NCBI RefSeq assembly: GCF_007341385.1 | Contig: NZ_VJYD01000004.1 | Span: 186,001-250,000 of the forward strand | Direction of reading: 5' to 3' | From: Flavobacterium daemonense | GTDB lineage: Bacteria; Bacteroidota; Bacteroidia; Flavobacteriales; Flavobacteriaceae | Length of the DNA stretch: 64,000 bases | Shown here: piece by piece, positions 1 to 9,577 of the stretch | How the letters are laid out: each line of letters starts with the position of its first letter | Position numbering within the stretch: position 1 is the stretch's first letter | Made by a program: the position numbers and the translations under genes | The notes under the pieces: model-generated | Databases searched by the model: none | The model's input: the letters and a program-made list of their open reading frames with translations, nothing else | What the model was told of the DNA's origin: nothing

Positions 1-1
1 T

Positions 2-337
2 TCTGGTGGTGAGGCGCAGCGTATTAAATTGGCTTCATTTTTAGTTAAAGGAGCAACAAAAGATAAAGCACTCTTCGTTTTCGACGAACCAACAACTGGT
101 CTGCATTTTCATGATATTAAAAAATTATTGGCTTCATTTGATGCTTTGATCGAAAAAGGTCATTCGATAATTGTAATTGAACACAATCTTGATTTAATTA
201 AATGCGCCGATTGGATTATTGATCTTGGCCCAGAAGGTGGTGAAAACGGAGGTCATTTATTAGCAGCCGGAACACCTGAAGATATTGTAAAAGTAAAGGA
301 ATCTGTAACTGGGATTTATTTGAAAGACAAACTTTAA
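2..337 (+). CDS. uvrA: Excinuclease ABC subunit A, C-terminal fragment
   Basis: These are the last 111 codons of the damage-sensing ATPase of nucleotide excision repair; the rest lies left of the window and the frame starts at base 2. Visible are the ABC signature [11 protein letters not shown], the Walker B block [12 protein letters not shown], the switch histidine in IIVIEHNLD and the typical UvrA ending [12 protein letters not shown]. Nothing looks damaged. The gene stops 57 bases before a strong hairpin terminator. UvrA is well supported; a UvrA2-type paralogue cannot be excluded from this fragment alone. Confidence 0.93.
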   Translation, partial: SGGEAQRIKLASFLVKGATKDKALFVFDEPTTGLHFHDIKKLLASFDALIEKGHSIIVIEHNLDLIKCADWIIDLGPEGGENGGHLLAAGTPEDIVKVKESVTGIYLKDKL

Positions 338-343
338 GTAAAG

Positions 344-480
344 CTTTAGGCTTTAGGTAATACGCTTTAGACTTTTACTTTTAGGAATAAAATAAAAAAA
401 CAGCTATAAATAGCTGTTTTTTTGTTTGTTTTTAGGTTTGATTTTGCTTATAGCTTACGGCTTAAAGCCTAAAGCATAAA
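344..480. repeat. Heptamer repeats flanking the uvrA terminator
   Basis: Left arm 344-377 is a run of 7-base units (CTTTAGG, CTTTAGG, TAATACG, CTTTAGA). Right arm 447-480 reads on the minus strand as CTTTAGG, CTTTAAG, CCGTAAG, CTATAAG, in exact register of seven. Each arm is in sense orientation relative to the gene that ends beside it (uvrA on the left, the 101-residue gene on the right). The terminator lies between the arms. Confidence 0.7.
394..424 (+). terminator. Rho-independent terminator after uvrA
   Basis: A perfect stem AACAGCTAT / ATAGCTGTT with a two-base loop is flanked by an A-run and a T-run, so it can work in both directions between the convergent uvrA and 481-786 genes. Confidence 0.88.
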
Positions 481-786
481 TTAAGCTACTAAACATTTCT
501 CTTCAAAGGGAACACCATCTTCATCGATGGCAACTAATATTTTTTTCTGCTTTGATGCCTCTAATGTGAGGTAAAGCCATGCAAACGACCACAATCCGAG
601 TGTCAAGCAAAAAATAATAAAATTCAAACCATGATTCACTACTTTTCCGCCTTTTGAAAGTACTGCAAAAAGTAATTCATCATTTCTTTCTTCTAGTGTA
701 AATCCATTATGAACTTTGTTTGAGATCATATTTGAAAACACTTGCAAGCTTTGTTCTTGACTAAGTGGATTGCCTTTCATAATCAT
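481..786 (-). CDS. Small membrane protein of unknown function
   Basis: I do not recognise this 101-residue protein with certainty. It has a soluble N-terminal half of about 50 residues and then a long hydrophobic stretch (roughly residues 52-76, LNFIIFCLTLGLWSFAWLYL), which could be one helix or a tight hairpin. The tail is short and acidic. The tryptophan-rich hydrophobic block resembles small membrane domains such as DUF4234, but the match is weak. Translation may begin at the first ATG or at a second ATG two codons later. It stands alone, convergent with uvrA. Confidence 0.65.
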   Translation of the reverse strand: MIMKGNPLSQEQSLQVFSNMISNKVHNGFTLEERNDELLFAVLSKGGKVVNHGLNFIIFCLTLGLWSFAWLYLTLEASKQKKILVAIDEDGVPFEEKCLVA

Positions 787-1022
787 TAATTAAAAGATTA
801 ATCTAAATACTACTACAACTCCTTAACACTTTTCAACTTCTGAAAAGCATTTTCAATCTCAATAAAACATAACAAAAACAGCTTTTATTGCTTATTGAAT
901 GATATTTTTTATCATTGTAAGCCAAACCTTGCTGATTTCTTAGCTAAAGTTACTTTTAATAAAATTAATTGCAAAGGAAAAAAGTGTTAAAATTTTAAAG
1001 TTAACAACTTAATATCAATGCC

Positions 1023-2675
1023 TTAACTCTTATTTTTCACTTCAAATGATGGCGCTTCATAATCTGGATCCAAGTAATTGGCCGGAATTGTGGTAGCATT
1101 TCCGTCACGAAGCGAATTATAATGCGGTGACATAATTTCGATGCCGGCGGCATTAAAAGAATCTTGAATATTTTGATGCAACGAAGAATAAATTCTAGGT
1201 TGCTTTGTTGGCTCTTTAGTATAAACGTTAATTTGATACGAAACATAAAAATCGTCCAAACTAGTTTGAAGAACAAATGGCGGAGGTGTTTGTTCTGCCA
1301 ATTCGGTTTTTAAAGCCGCATCTATTAAAGCTTTGTGAATATCTTTCCAAGGTACATCATAACCAATTGTTACTGTGGTATGAATAAGCAAACCGTTTGT
1401 TGAATCTTTTGTGTTCGCCGAATAATTCGTCGAAGTACTGGATAAAACCGTCGCATTTGGGATTGTAATGTCTTCAAATTTCGGCGTTCTGATTCGGGTA
1501 ACCAAAGCTGTTTTCTCAATTACTTCTCCGCTCACATCACCAATTTTTATAAAATCTCCAATCCTGAAAGGCCGCATATAGGTTATTACTAATCCGGCAA
1601 CCATATTAGCAATTGCATTTGAAGAACCTAATGAAAACAAAATACCTACAAATACAGAAACTCCTTTAAAAATATCGGAATCTGATCCAGGCAAATACGG
1701 AAAAATGATTACGAGCATAAAGGCAAACATCAAAAACCGAATAATATTGAATGTCGGCATTGCCCAATCGCTGTAAAAGCCATCAATTTTGATTTTTTCG
1801 TTCTTAATTTCTTCAAAAAAGAATTTAATTACTTTGGTGCTGTATCTGAAAATAATAATGATGACTATAATTGTAACTAGGCTTGGCAGAAAACCAACAA
1901 ACCCCATAACAGCCAATTTTGCAGGCGTTAATATCCAACGCAGCAATGTTGTTGTATAAACTTCTGTAGCCGGAAAAATACTGAATAAAACAGGAAGTGA
2001 AAGATAAACGATAAATATTAATGCAATTATTTTTATTATTCCAAACAGTTTCATCAACAGAAACTGTTGCTTATTGGCAGCGATTATATCAATGTTGCTG
2101 TATTTTATTCCTTTAAAATAGCGATCGCTGTTTCTTAAAATGTAGAGTTTTATCCAATTAAAAACTTTGGAAACAAGGTATAAAACCAAACCAATTATTA
2201 AAATCAGCAATGCGGTATAACCTAATCTTTTTGGCAGCTGCGAAAAATTTTCATTTTGATAAATAACGGCTTTTTTTATCTCATTAAAATTACGTGTGGC
2301 AATTTCTTTAGCAGGTTTGTTTTCTGAAACCGCATCGGCATTTAAAACTGCCATCAATATCAAATCATTTTTATAAACAATGTCATAGCTGATATCTGAA
2401 GGAACAATTTTTAGCGAATCTGCATCAAAAACTTCATTTTCATAGAGGGATTTAATTTTCTCTGTTATTGCTTTGGCTCTATTTTCTGCAGAAAAAGATC
2501 CTACTTTATTATAAACATAAAAAAGTGTGTCTTTAAAAGGAGCAACCGCATATCCTTTTGGCTTTGATATCAAAACAGCAGTTTTTGCAGTCTGCAGCTT
2601 GTCTTTTTGGGCAAATAAAAATGGAGAAAATAAAAGAATAGTAAACGCTAAAAAACAATTAAATTTATTTTTCAT
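1023..2675 (-). CDS. MscS-family mechanosensitive ion channel
   Basis: A 550-residue inner-membrane channel of the small-conductance mechanosensitive type, which relieves turgor after osmotic downshock. It begins with a signal peptide (about 1-22) and a periplasmic region of about 130 residues. Hydrophobic segments follow near 153-170, 208-233, 255-275 and 306-325, then the MscS pore helix GVSVFVGILFSLGSSNAIAN and the beta domain start (RPFRIGDFIKIGDVSGEV). The C-terminal alpha/beta domain is complete. It is longer than E. coli MscS because of the extra N-terminal domain and helices. It appears to be a single-gene unit. Confidence 0.92.
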   Translation of the reverse strand: MKNKFNCFLAFTILLFSPFLFAQKDKLQTAKTAVLISKPKGYAVAPFKDTLFYVYNKVGSFSAENRAKAITEKIKSLYENEVFDADSLKIVPSDISYDIVYKNDLILMAVLNADAVSENKPAKEIATRNFNEIKKAVIYQNENFSQLPKRLGYTALLILIIGLVLYLVSKVFNWIKLYILRNSDRYFKGIKYSNIDIIAANKQQFLLMKLFGIIKIIALIFIVYLSLPVLFSIFPATEVYTTTLLRWILTPAKLAVMGFVGFLPSLVTIIVIIIIFRYSTKVIKFFFEEIKNEKIKIDGFYSDWAMPTFNIIRFLMFAFMLVIIFPYLPGSDSDIFKGVSVFVGILFSLGSSNAIANMVAGLVITYMRPFRIGDFIKIGDVSGEVIEKTALVTRIRTPKFEDITIPNATVLSSTSTNYSANTKDSTNGLLIHTTVTIGYDVPWKDIHKALIDAALKTELAEQTPPPFVLQTSLDDFYVSYQINVYTKEPTKQPRIYSSLHQNIQDSFNAAGIEIMSPHYNSLRDGNATTIPANYLDPDYEAPSFEVKNKS

Positions 2676-2771
2676 AATCCGCTAGAAATAAATTGGTTAT
2701 CCTTTCTAACAAATATAAAAACAAAATTGATTGAAATTTAAATTACTTTTTGTTTTCTAAAAGAAATCGTA

Positions 2772-4241
2772 TTAAATTTTGATTCCCACTTTTCTCATTA
2801 AATTATCGATCACTTTATTAATATCTGGAGAGATTTTAAATTTATAGTTCAGATAAACATACAAAATCGTTACCAACACAGATTTCAAAGCAATACTGAT
2901 CAATTGGAAAAACGGAAATTCCCAGAAATAAAACACTAAAAACAAGGCAAATGTCAATAATGCCGAATAGATTGTTTCTTTTGTGAAAGGATATAAATGA
3001 AGCTTTTTGACCACAAAAAGAAGTTTTGCCAAACTGTATAAAGTAATAGAAAGCAATGTTGCAAATGCAGAACCAAAAATTCCAAAAATTGGGATGAAAA
3101 TCATGTTCAGAATAATGGTCAAAACAACCAACATTAATCCTAAATATAGAACCATTCGGTAGTATTTAGTATTAAAAATAATGGCATTATTGTTCCCTAA
3201 AATCAAGTCGAAATATTTTGATAATCCGATCATAAATACAACCGCGATTCCGCCACTGTATTCCTTTGGAACCAATTCATAAAGTTGACTGATATTTACG
3301 AAAATACAAAGCATTACAAATCCTCCAACCATCTGTAAATTGATAGATGTCTTTTTATAAAGCGTATTCAGTTCATCATGTTTGTTTTCATGCATCAATT
3401 TTGCTGTAATTGGATACACAATTTGATGCATCGCTCGGCTCGGAACTGAAATTACCAAAGCAATATAGGTTGCAACAGAGTAATAAGCAATATTCTCAAT
3501 TTTCATGTATTGGTTCAGCATCAGTTTATCGCCGTCTAAAAGCAAATTGGCAACGCTTCCAGACAAAATAATGTAAAATGTATATTCCATTACTGCTTTT
3601 ACATTCTCTGGGATTGTAATCTGGAAATTTGGTTTTTTGATGTAAAACGCATAAAACATGGTAATTAAAAATGCAAAAAAGTAGATTCCTGCCGTTACAT
3701 ATACAAATTCAACTAACGAAATCCATTTAAAATACAAGCCTATCAAAGCAATTGTCGAAAGCAATCGCAAACCAACTTCTTTAATAAAATTTCCAAAAAC
3801 AGAATGCATGTGCACTCTCGCCCAAGCATAGAAAATTTCAAAATAAGCCATGCAGATCCCAATAAACGGAATTAAAAGCATAAACTCTTTTACTACAGGA
3901 TTTTCTTTTGAAACAAAAGCGGTAATATCATCAAAAAAGAAAAGCCCTATTATCCCTAGCGGAATACACATTAATATGGGAAAAAGCGCCGTGAATGATA
4001 AAAATTGCTCGCGCTCTTCTTCTGTCTTATATTGTGAATAGAATTTCACCAAAGTATTTTGCATTCCAATTGCAAACAAAGGCATAATAACATTTGCCGC
4101 AGAAGTAATATAATTTGTTAAAGCATAATAAGTTGCACCAAGAAAAACAGGATACAGATAAAGTGTATTAATAGCTCCAATTGCGAAACCTATATAGGTA
4201 ATAATTGTGTTTTTGAAAGATTGATTTAAGACAATACCCAT
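2772..4241 (-). CDS. Polysaccharide flippase (Wzx/MATE-like)
   Basis: A 489-residue polytopic membrane protein with about twelve to fourteen hydrophobic segments and almost no large soluble domain. The start (QSFKNTIITYIGFAIGAINTLYLYP) and overall layout are those of lipopolysaccharide or capsule flippases, which move lipid-linked sugar units across the inner membrane. It lies 45 bases downstream of a glycosyltransferase on the same strand, with a YfhO-like protein further upstream, which supports a role in surface glycan assembly. The substrate cannot be told from the sequence. Confidence 0.88.
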   Translation of the reverse strand: MGIVLNQSFKNTIITYIGFAIGAINTLYLYPVFLGATYYALTNYITSAANVIMPLFAIGMQNTLVKFYSQYKTEEEREQFLSFTALFPILMCIPLGIIGLFFFDDITAFVSKENPVVKEFMLLIPFIGICMAYFEIFYAWARVHMHSVFGNFIKEVGLRLLSTIALIGLYFKWISLVEFVYVTAGIYFFAFLITMFYAFYIKKPNFQITIPENVKAVMEYTFYIILSGSVANLLLDGDKLMLNQYMKIENIAYYSVATYIALVISVPSRAMHQIVYPITAKLMHENKHDELNTLYKKTSINLQMVGGFVMLCIFVNISQLYELVPKEYSGGIAVVFMIGLSKYFDLILGNNNAIIFNTKYYRMVLYLGLMLVVLTIILNMIFIPIFGIFGSAFATLLSITLYSLAKLLFVVKKLHLYPFTKETIYSALLTFALFLVFYFWEFPFFQLISIALKSVLVTILYVYLNYKFKISPDINKVIDNLMRKVGIKI

Positions 4242-4286
4242 TTTTGGATTTCTGAATTTAGATTTTAGATTTTTTGCAAAATTAGA

Positions 4287-5573
4287 CTATTCGCTAATCA
4301 ATTGTGCTAATTGTTTGGTAAGATTTTTTCGTGAATATTGCTGTAAGCCAACACCATTAGATTGTAATTTCCCTTCTAAAAATTGATTATAAAAGTCCAA
4401 AATTACACTTTTTAACTTCGCTTTTTCAGAATAATCGAAAAATACACCTGTATTCGTTTCGGTTATAATGTCGGCGAAATCAGAACCTTGAGGTCCAATT
4501 GCTATAATTGGGCGGTTTGAAACCATATATTCGAATAATTTTCCAGGGATAATGCTTTTTGTATCTTCAGAATTAATTTCAATCAAGAGCAAAACCTGAG
4601 ACTTTTTTTGATGCGCAATCGCCTCATTGTGCGACACATATCCTAAAAGATTCAAATAATCTTTTAGTTTCAATTCATCAATTGCATCTAAAACTTCCTG
4701 ACTTACGGCGCCAATTAGCTTAATTTCTAAATGAGATTTAAAATCTGGAATTTCATGAAGAAGTTCAACCAGACATTCCCACAAAAATCTAGGATTTCTA
4801 TCTGATAAAAATGAGCCGATATGAGCAAGTGTGAATTTTGTATCTAAAGGCTGTTTTTCAACCTTTTCAATATCATAACCATTTGTAATTACCGAAATTG
4901 GCTTATTAGTAATCGCCTGAAATTCAGTTCTTGTAGTCTTACTTGTAACTATAATAGTATCAGCACTATTAAGCACTTTATGCTCAAGATTTTTATGTTT
5001 TTTTTCAGCGTAAGAAGACAATCGCAATGCTTTGTGATAGCCAATAGTTGTCCAAGGATCACGGAAATCAGCAAACCATTTTACATTTAATTTTTCTTTT
5101 AATTCTAATCCAATTAAATGCAGACTATGTGGCGGTCCCGAAGTTACAATGGTATCAATATTATTTTCCTTGATATATTTTTCAAGATAAGCAACAGAAG
5201 GCTTCACCCAAAAAACACGTGCATCTGGAATAAAAAGATTGCCACGAATCCAAAGGAAAGTTTTATCTAAAAATGTCTGCTTTTTTTTATGCGGAAAAAT
5301 TCCGGAACTGATTTTCTTGGTTTTATTCTTTGAAAATACAGAAGCCAATTGATACGGTTCCCAAATTTTATTTTTAAGAACAATGGCTTTATCTGATATT
5401 TCACTTACTAAACCTTCATCAACAATTGGATACGTTGGATTTTCTGGAACATAAACAATTGGCTGAATACCAAAATCTGGCAGATATTTTACAAATTTCA
5501 GCCAGCGCTGTACTCCCGGTCCTCCTGCTGGTGGAAAGTAATAGGTAATAATTAAGAGCTTTTTTTGTTCCAT
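4287..5573 (-). CDS. Glycosyltransferase, GT-B fold (GT4-like)
   Basis: A 428-residue cytosolic or membrane-associated sugar transferase. The N-terminal Rossmann half opens with LLIITYYFPPAGGPGVQRW, typical of GT4 enzymes that start with a YYFPP / GG loop. The C-terminal half has ITNGYD and the donor-binding block IIPGKLFEYMVSNRPIIAIG, where the glutamate of the GT4 EX7E-type motif falls. It lies between the YfhO-like gene and the flippase, all leftward. The donor and acceptor are unknown; a role in exopolysaccharide or O-antigen synthesis is inferred from context. Confidence 0.87.
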   Translation of the reverse strand: MEQKKLLIITYYFPPAGGPGVQRWLKFVKYLPDFGIQPIVYVPENPTYPIVDEGLVSEISDKAIVLKNKIWEPYQLASVFSKNKTKKISSGIFPHKKKQTFLDKTFLWIRGNLFIPDARVFWVKPSVAYLEKYIKENNIDTIVTSGPPHSLHLIGLELKEKLNVKWFADFRDPWTTIGYHKALRLSSYAEKKHKNLEHKVLNSADTIIVTSKTTRTEFQAITNKPISVITNGYDIEKVEKQPLDTKFTLAHIGSFLSDRNPRFLWECLVELLHEIPDFKSHLEIKLIGAVSQEVLDAIDELKLKDYLNLLGYVSHNEAIAHQKKSQVLLLIEINSEDTKSIIPGKLFEYMVSNRPIIAIGPQGSDFADIITETNTGVFFDYSEKAKLKSVILDFYNQFLEGKLQSNGVGLQQYSRKNLTKQLAQLISE

Positions 5574-5596
5574 TTAGGATCTATTCAGTTTCACAG

Positions 5597-5674
5597 AGAT
5601 TCACAAAGTAATCACTAAGTTTCGCGAAGATTTTAAATTACTTTTGAGCATCTCCGTGATTACTTTGTGAATCT
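5597..5674. repeat. 19-bp perfect inverted repeat over the 3' end of the YfhO-like gene
   Basis: Arm 5597-5615 (AGATTCACAAAGTAATCAC) and arm 5656-5674 are exact reverse complements separated by 40 bases. The second arm lies inside the YfhO-like coding sequence, so the final residues of that protein (KDSQSNHGDAQK) are encoded by repeat sequence. A similar motif of CACAAAG units reads through the interval. Confidence 0.8.
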
Positions 5675-8097
5675 TTGCGGAAGAATTCCTCAAAATAAAT
5701 ACCACCAGCTAAAAGCAACAACATTCCAATTGAACTTATTAAAGTAATTGTTCCTCCAGTTTTAATAACCTGTGGCTCAAATTTAAATTCAATTGTATGT
5801 TTTCCACCTGGAACTTCCATTGCTCTTAAAACATAATCAACAGGGAAATGGTCTGTCAGCTTGCCATCAACATAAGCATTCCACCCATTTTTATAATACA
5901 TTTCAGAAAAGACAGCTAAACCGTCATTTTTGCTTTCAGAATGATATTTAATATAATTTGGTTTATATTCAACAACTTTAATAGTTCCTGTTGTATCCCA
6001 AGGTTTTTTCATGCGCGCGTTTTGGAACTTCTTTTCGTATTCATGAACGTTGAAAACAGCTACTTCTTTAGTATCAATATGATCTAGAGCTTTCATCACG
6101 TCGTCTGGTTTGTTCACTAATTTTACAGTGCTTACAAACCACGCATTTCCGTTTGCTTCTGGATTTATGGTCGGAATCTCTTTTCCTTCTTTATCGGTCT
6201 GAATTACATACTTAACATTAAGCATATTAAGCACTTCCAGATTATTTTTGGCAATTTGGTAATCGAATAATTGCTGCATTCTACGAGGTTTTGCAGCATG
6301 ATAACCTCCAATTGAATTATGAAAATAGGAAGCGCGGGCACTTGACATGTTTCCGCTTACCTCAAAAACTCGATAATGCGTTGTGTCCTCTAAAATTTTA
6401 GCGTCAGCAGGTGTTTCTTGAAACGGAGCAGCAATCTGAACCGGACTAACGAAATCTTTTGCCGAAACATACTTTTTATCCACAAAAAACAAATCAAAAA
6501 TCATTAAAACTGCAACAATAACTAATGCTGTAGTTTGAGAAAATTTATTTTTAATAAACAGCCATAAAACTCCAAAAGTCACTACAATAAAAAATCCTGT
6601 ACGAAGCAAATCTGCAAAATACAACGACATTCTATCTTCTTTTAAAGCATCAACGAAATCTGGTCCATAAGTTTCCATGAAATAGTTGTCATTGCTTCCT
6701 GAAAAATGGAAGAAACCTTTTGCAATCGCTAAAATCAAAATGATTCCTAAACCAAAAACTCCCGTCTGAACAAGTGCTTTCTGCTTTATTTTTGGTTCAT
6801 CTTTTGCTTTAAAAAACGATTGGATTCCCATTACGGCAAGAACTGGCATACATAATTCCAGAATAACCTGAATAGAAGAAACTGCTCTAAACTTATCATA
6901 CATTGGAACATAATCAATAAAGAAATCTGTCAATAAAGAGAAGTTTTTACCCCATGAAAGTACCAATGAAAATAAAGCCCCCGTTAAGAACACATATTTT
7001 ATTTTTCGATCGTCGATAAACAAAGCTAAAACTGCTAAAAAGAAAACCACAGCTCCTATGTATGCTGGTGCAGCAACTATAGGCTGATCTCCCCAATAAG
7101 CAGGCATTCCTGATACAAAATCTGCTGCTTGATCACTAGGAACACCATGTTCAATCATAAATGAATACATACGACTGTCTGTTCCAACATTTTCATGATT
7201 TGAACCTCCAAAAAGTCTTGGGGCAATCAAGTTGAAGCTTTCTGCAATTCCGTAACTGTATTCCGTAATATAATCACGGCTTAATGCATTTTCATTTGTT
7301 TTTTTAGTTCCGTCTGGATTAAAAGTCAATTCGCTGTTGCTTCTTGTACTGAATTTAGCATATTCGCTTGTCGCTAATAAATTTCCAGCATTAGCACCAA
7401 TAGCAAAAATCCCTGCTACGGCAAGTGTTCCAATCGAAATTAAAAGCGGTTTATATTCTTTATCTTTTATAAAATTAAAGGCAAAATAACCTGAAAGAAT
7501 CAATAAGAAAATTAAGAGATAATACGTCATCTGAAAATGGTTCGCATTAATTTCTAATGCAACCGCAAACATGGTGAGCAAACCTCCCCAGACATATTTT
7601 TTCTGAAAAACAAGTATAAATCCGGCAATAACCAACGGCATATAAGCAATAGCATGCGCTTTTGCATTGTGTCCAACGCCAAGAATAATAACTAAATAAG
7701 TAGAAAATCCAAACGCAATTGCGCCTATAAAAGCTTTTAGTGGATCTGTTTTTAAAACTAACAACAAACCATAAAAACCTAAGAAATATAGAAATAAGTA
7801 ATCGGCTGGTCTTGGCAAAAAGCGCAAAACATCATCAATTTTTCCAACAAAATCATTTGGATAATTGGCACCTAACTGATACGTCGGCATTCCGCCAAAA
7901 GCAGAATTTGTCCAATATGGCTCCGTATGTTCGGCTGCTCTGAAGTCATTTTGCTCCTTAGCCATTCCGGTGTACTGTGCAATATCTGACTGGAAAATTT
8001 GTTTTCCCTGAAGTACCGGATAAAAATAAATTAATGATACAAGAATAAAGCCCAATACTACAAGGGCGTGCGGAATGAACTTATTTACTATTTTCAA
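5638..8097 (-). CDS. YfhO family membrane protein
   Basis: An 819-residue integral membrane protein with a first helix at about 12-29, the FQSDIAQYTGMAKEQNDFR loop typical of this family, about a dozen further helices, and a large extracytoplasmic C-terminal domain before a last helix near residue 790. YfhO-like proteins belong to the GT-C-like clan and are linked in Gram-positives to lipid-linked sugar transfer; the Bacteroidetes members are not biochemically defined. It is the first gene of a leftward set with the glycosyltransferase and flippase. Its last 12 or so residues are hydrophilic and encoded by an intergenic-type repeat. Confidence 0.88.
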   Translation of the reverse strand: MKIVNKFIPHALVVLGFILVSLIYFYPVLQGKQIFQSDIAQYTGMAKEQNDFRAAEHTEPYWTNSAFGGMPTYQLGANYPNDFVGKIDDVLRFLPRPADYLFLYFLGFYGLLLVLKTDPLKAFIGAIAFGFSTYLVIILGVGHNAKAHAIAYMPLVIAGFILVFQKKYVWGGLLTMFAVALEINANHFQMTYYLLIFLLILSGYFAFNFIKDKEYKPLLISIGTLAVAGIFAIGANAGNLLATSEYAKFSTRSNSELTFNPDGTKKTNENALSRDYITEYSYGIAESFNLIAPRLFGGSNHENVGTDSRMYSFMIEHGVPSDQAADFVSGMPAYWGDQPIVAAPAYIGAVVFFLAVLALFIDDRKIKYVFLTGALFSLVLSWGKNFSLLTDFFIDYVPMYDKFRAVSSIQVILELCMPVLAVMGIQSFFKAKDEPKIKQKALVQTGVFGLGIILILAIAKGFFHFSGSNDNYFMETYGPDFVDALKEDRMSLYFADLLRTGFFIVVTFGVLWLFIKNKFSQTTALVIVAVLMIFDLFFVDKKYVSAKDFVSPVQIAAPFQETPADAKILEDTTHYRVFEVSGNMSSARASYFHNSIGGYHAAKPRRMQQLFDYQIAKNNLEVLNMLNVKYVIQTDKEGKEIPTINPEANGNAWFVSTVKLVNKPDDVMKALDHIDTKEVAVFNVHEYEKKFQNARMKKPWDTTGTIKVVEYKPNYIKYHSESKNDGLAVFSEMYYKNGWNAYVDGKLTDHFPVDYVLRAMEVPGGKHTIEFKFEPQVIKTGGTITLISSIGMLLLLAGGIYFEEFFRKDSQSNHGDAQK

Positions 8098-8147
8098 TTT
8101 TGGCAGGTTTGGTTAAATGATGAATCCTAATTAATCAGGATACAAAC

Positions 8148-8435
8148 TTAATCTATTTCTTCGTAATCAACATAATCACCAACTTTTTTGGTCTCACGCG
8201 GATTTTTAGCATTGGCAGTATTAATGATTATTTCATCATTATTTCTAGTTTGAGTTTTCTGCCATGAATTGTCCTGGCTATATTGCTGTTGTCTTTGAAA
8301 ATTTTCGCCTGCTTTTTCAACTGCTTTCTTTACCAACACTGGCAAAAAGATTCGAGCTAAAAATTTAAAAATATAATAAAACGCAATGATCCACATTATC
8401 GTTTTAAACAAGTTTGAAAAAGATGCTTCTTGCAT
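8148..8435 (-). CDS. DUF4834 family small membrane protein
   Basis: A 95-residue protein with one N-terminal membrane helix (about 8-33, NLFKTIMWIIAFYYIFKFLAR) followed by a charged, Gln/Asn-rich cytosolic tail ending in DYVDYEEID. The pattern matches DUF4834, found mainly in Bacteroidetes and of unknown function. It lies 50 bases upstream of the YfhO-like gene on the same strand and may be the first gene of that transcript. Confidence 0.8.
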   Translation of the reverse strand: MQEASFSNLFKTIMWIIAFYYIFKFLARIFLPVLVKKAVEKAGENFQRQQQYSQDNSWQKTQTRNNDEIIINTANAKNPRETKKVGDYVDYEEID

Positions 8436-8515
8436 AACTATATAATTTTTGCCAAAATTAGTAAATCCGCAGTTTAAAATTAAAATATCAATCTTAAATA
8501 AATAATAAAATATAG

Positions 8516-8523
8516 TACATTTG
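8516..8523 (+). promoter_or_regulatory. Bacteroidetes -7 element before the 8560 gene
   Basis: TACATTTG matches the TAnnTTTG element of the main Bacteroidetes sigma factor and lies 36 bases before the ATG. I see no good -33 TTG at the expected spacing, so this is a moderate call. Confidence 0.45.
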
Positions 8524-8559
8524 AAATGCGTTATAACTTTTTAATCCAAAAATACATTT

Positions 8560-9528
8560 ATGTTAAAAATTAAAAAATTATTTATTACAGCTCTTTTTTT
8601 TGTGCCCCATTTCTTTTTCGGACAATACACTGATGTCATAAATTCAAACCGCCCCGGCGAAACTATGTCTGCCTACGCAGTTGGAAAAACAGTAATTCAA
8701 GCCGAATTAGGCTTTTACGGAATCAAAGAAAAACACGATTTATTAGATTATGATGCCAGCGGTTTCGGAACCGATTTTACGCTTCGATATGGTGCTTTTC
8801 TTGAACAATTAGAGTTTGTTCTTGATGTACAGTATCAAATGGAAAACTTTGATACTCCGTATACCAGCTACAAAAAAAACGATTTCAGACAAACAGTCTT
8901 GGGAGCTAAATATTTAATTTACGATCCTTATAAAAATTACAAAAGAGAAAACAATATTTACAGCTACAAAGCAAATCATGCTTTTAATTGGCACGAATTA
9001 ATTCCTGCAGTGTCTATATTTGCAGGAGCAAATTTTGTTGGGGCAGACAATCCTTATTATTTTTCGCCGCAAAGTGCCATTTCTCCAAAAGTAGCGTTGG
9101 TTACGCAAAACTTATTTGGAGGCGGAAAATGGGTTTTTGTAACGAATATTATTGCCGATTATATTGGAACTGACTATCCGAGCTACGGATATATTTTAAC
9201 TTTGACCCACGGATTTAACGATAAATGGTCAGGTTTTGTAGAAAATCAAGGATATAAAAGCGATTTTTATAGTGATGCAATTGTTCGTGGCGGTGCCGCT
9301 TACTTGCTTTCAAGAAATATGCAGGTTGATGCGTCGATAAGCACAAATTTCAAAAACACGCCTTCAATATTATACGGCGGAATTGGGGTTTCATGGCGCT
9401 ATGACGGATGGTATCAATCGAAGTTGACTGAAGTTAAAAACAAAGAAAAAGCAGATAAAAACTCAGACAATAAAAAAGAAGTTGATTATCAGGAAAAAGA
9501 AAGAAAACGAAAATCTAAATACGAGTAA
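8560..9528 (+). CDS. Outer-membrane transporter-like beta-barrel protein
   Basis: A 322-residue exported protein with a signal peptide (about 1-21, ending in FFFG). The body starts with DVINSNRPGETMSAYAVGKTVIQAELG, a motif of the putative outer-membrane 'transporter' barrels related to PF13557 (phenol meta-pathway degradation type), and has alternating amphipathic strands rich in Tyr, Phe and Gly. The tail from about 288 is strongly charged (Lys/Glu). It sits 49 bases before the GNAT-like gene in the same direction. Substrate unknown. Confidence 0.75.
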   Translation: MLKIKKLFITALFFVPHFFFGQYTDVINSNRPGETMSAYAVGKTVIQAELGFYGIKEKHDLLDYDASGFGTDFTLRYGAFLEQLEFVLDVQYQMENFDTPYTSYKKNDFRQTVLGAKYLIYDPYKNYKRENNIYSYKANHAFNWHELIPAVSIFAGANFVGADNPYYFSPQSAISPKVALVTQNLFGGGKWVFVTNIIADYIGTDYPSYGYILTLTHGFNDKWSGFVENQGYKSDFYSDAIVRGGAAYLLSRNMQVDASISTNFKNTPSILYGGIGVSWRYDGWYQSKLTEVKNKEKADKNSDNKKEVDYQEKERKRKSKYE

Positions 9529-9577
9529 ATTTATAACAACGCTCTTCTAAAAGAGAGAATCTCATAATACCATCTTA

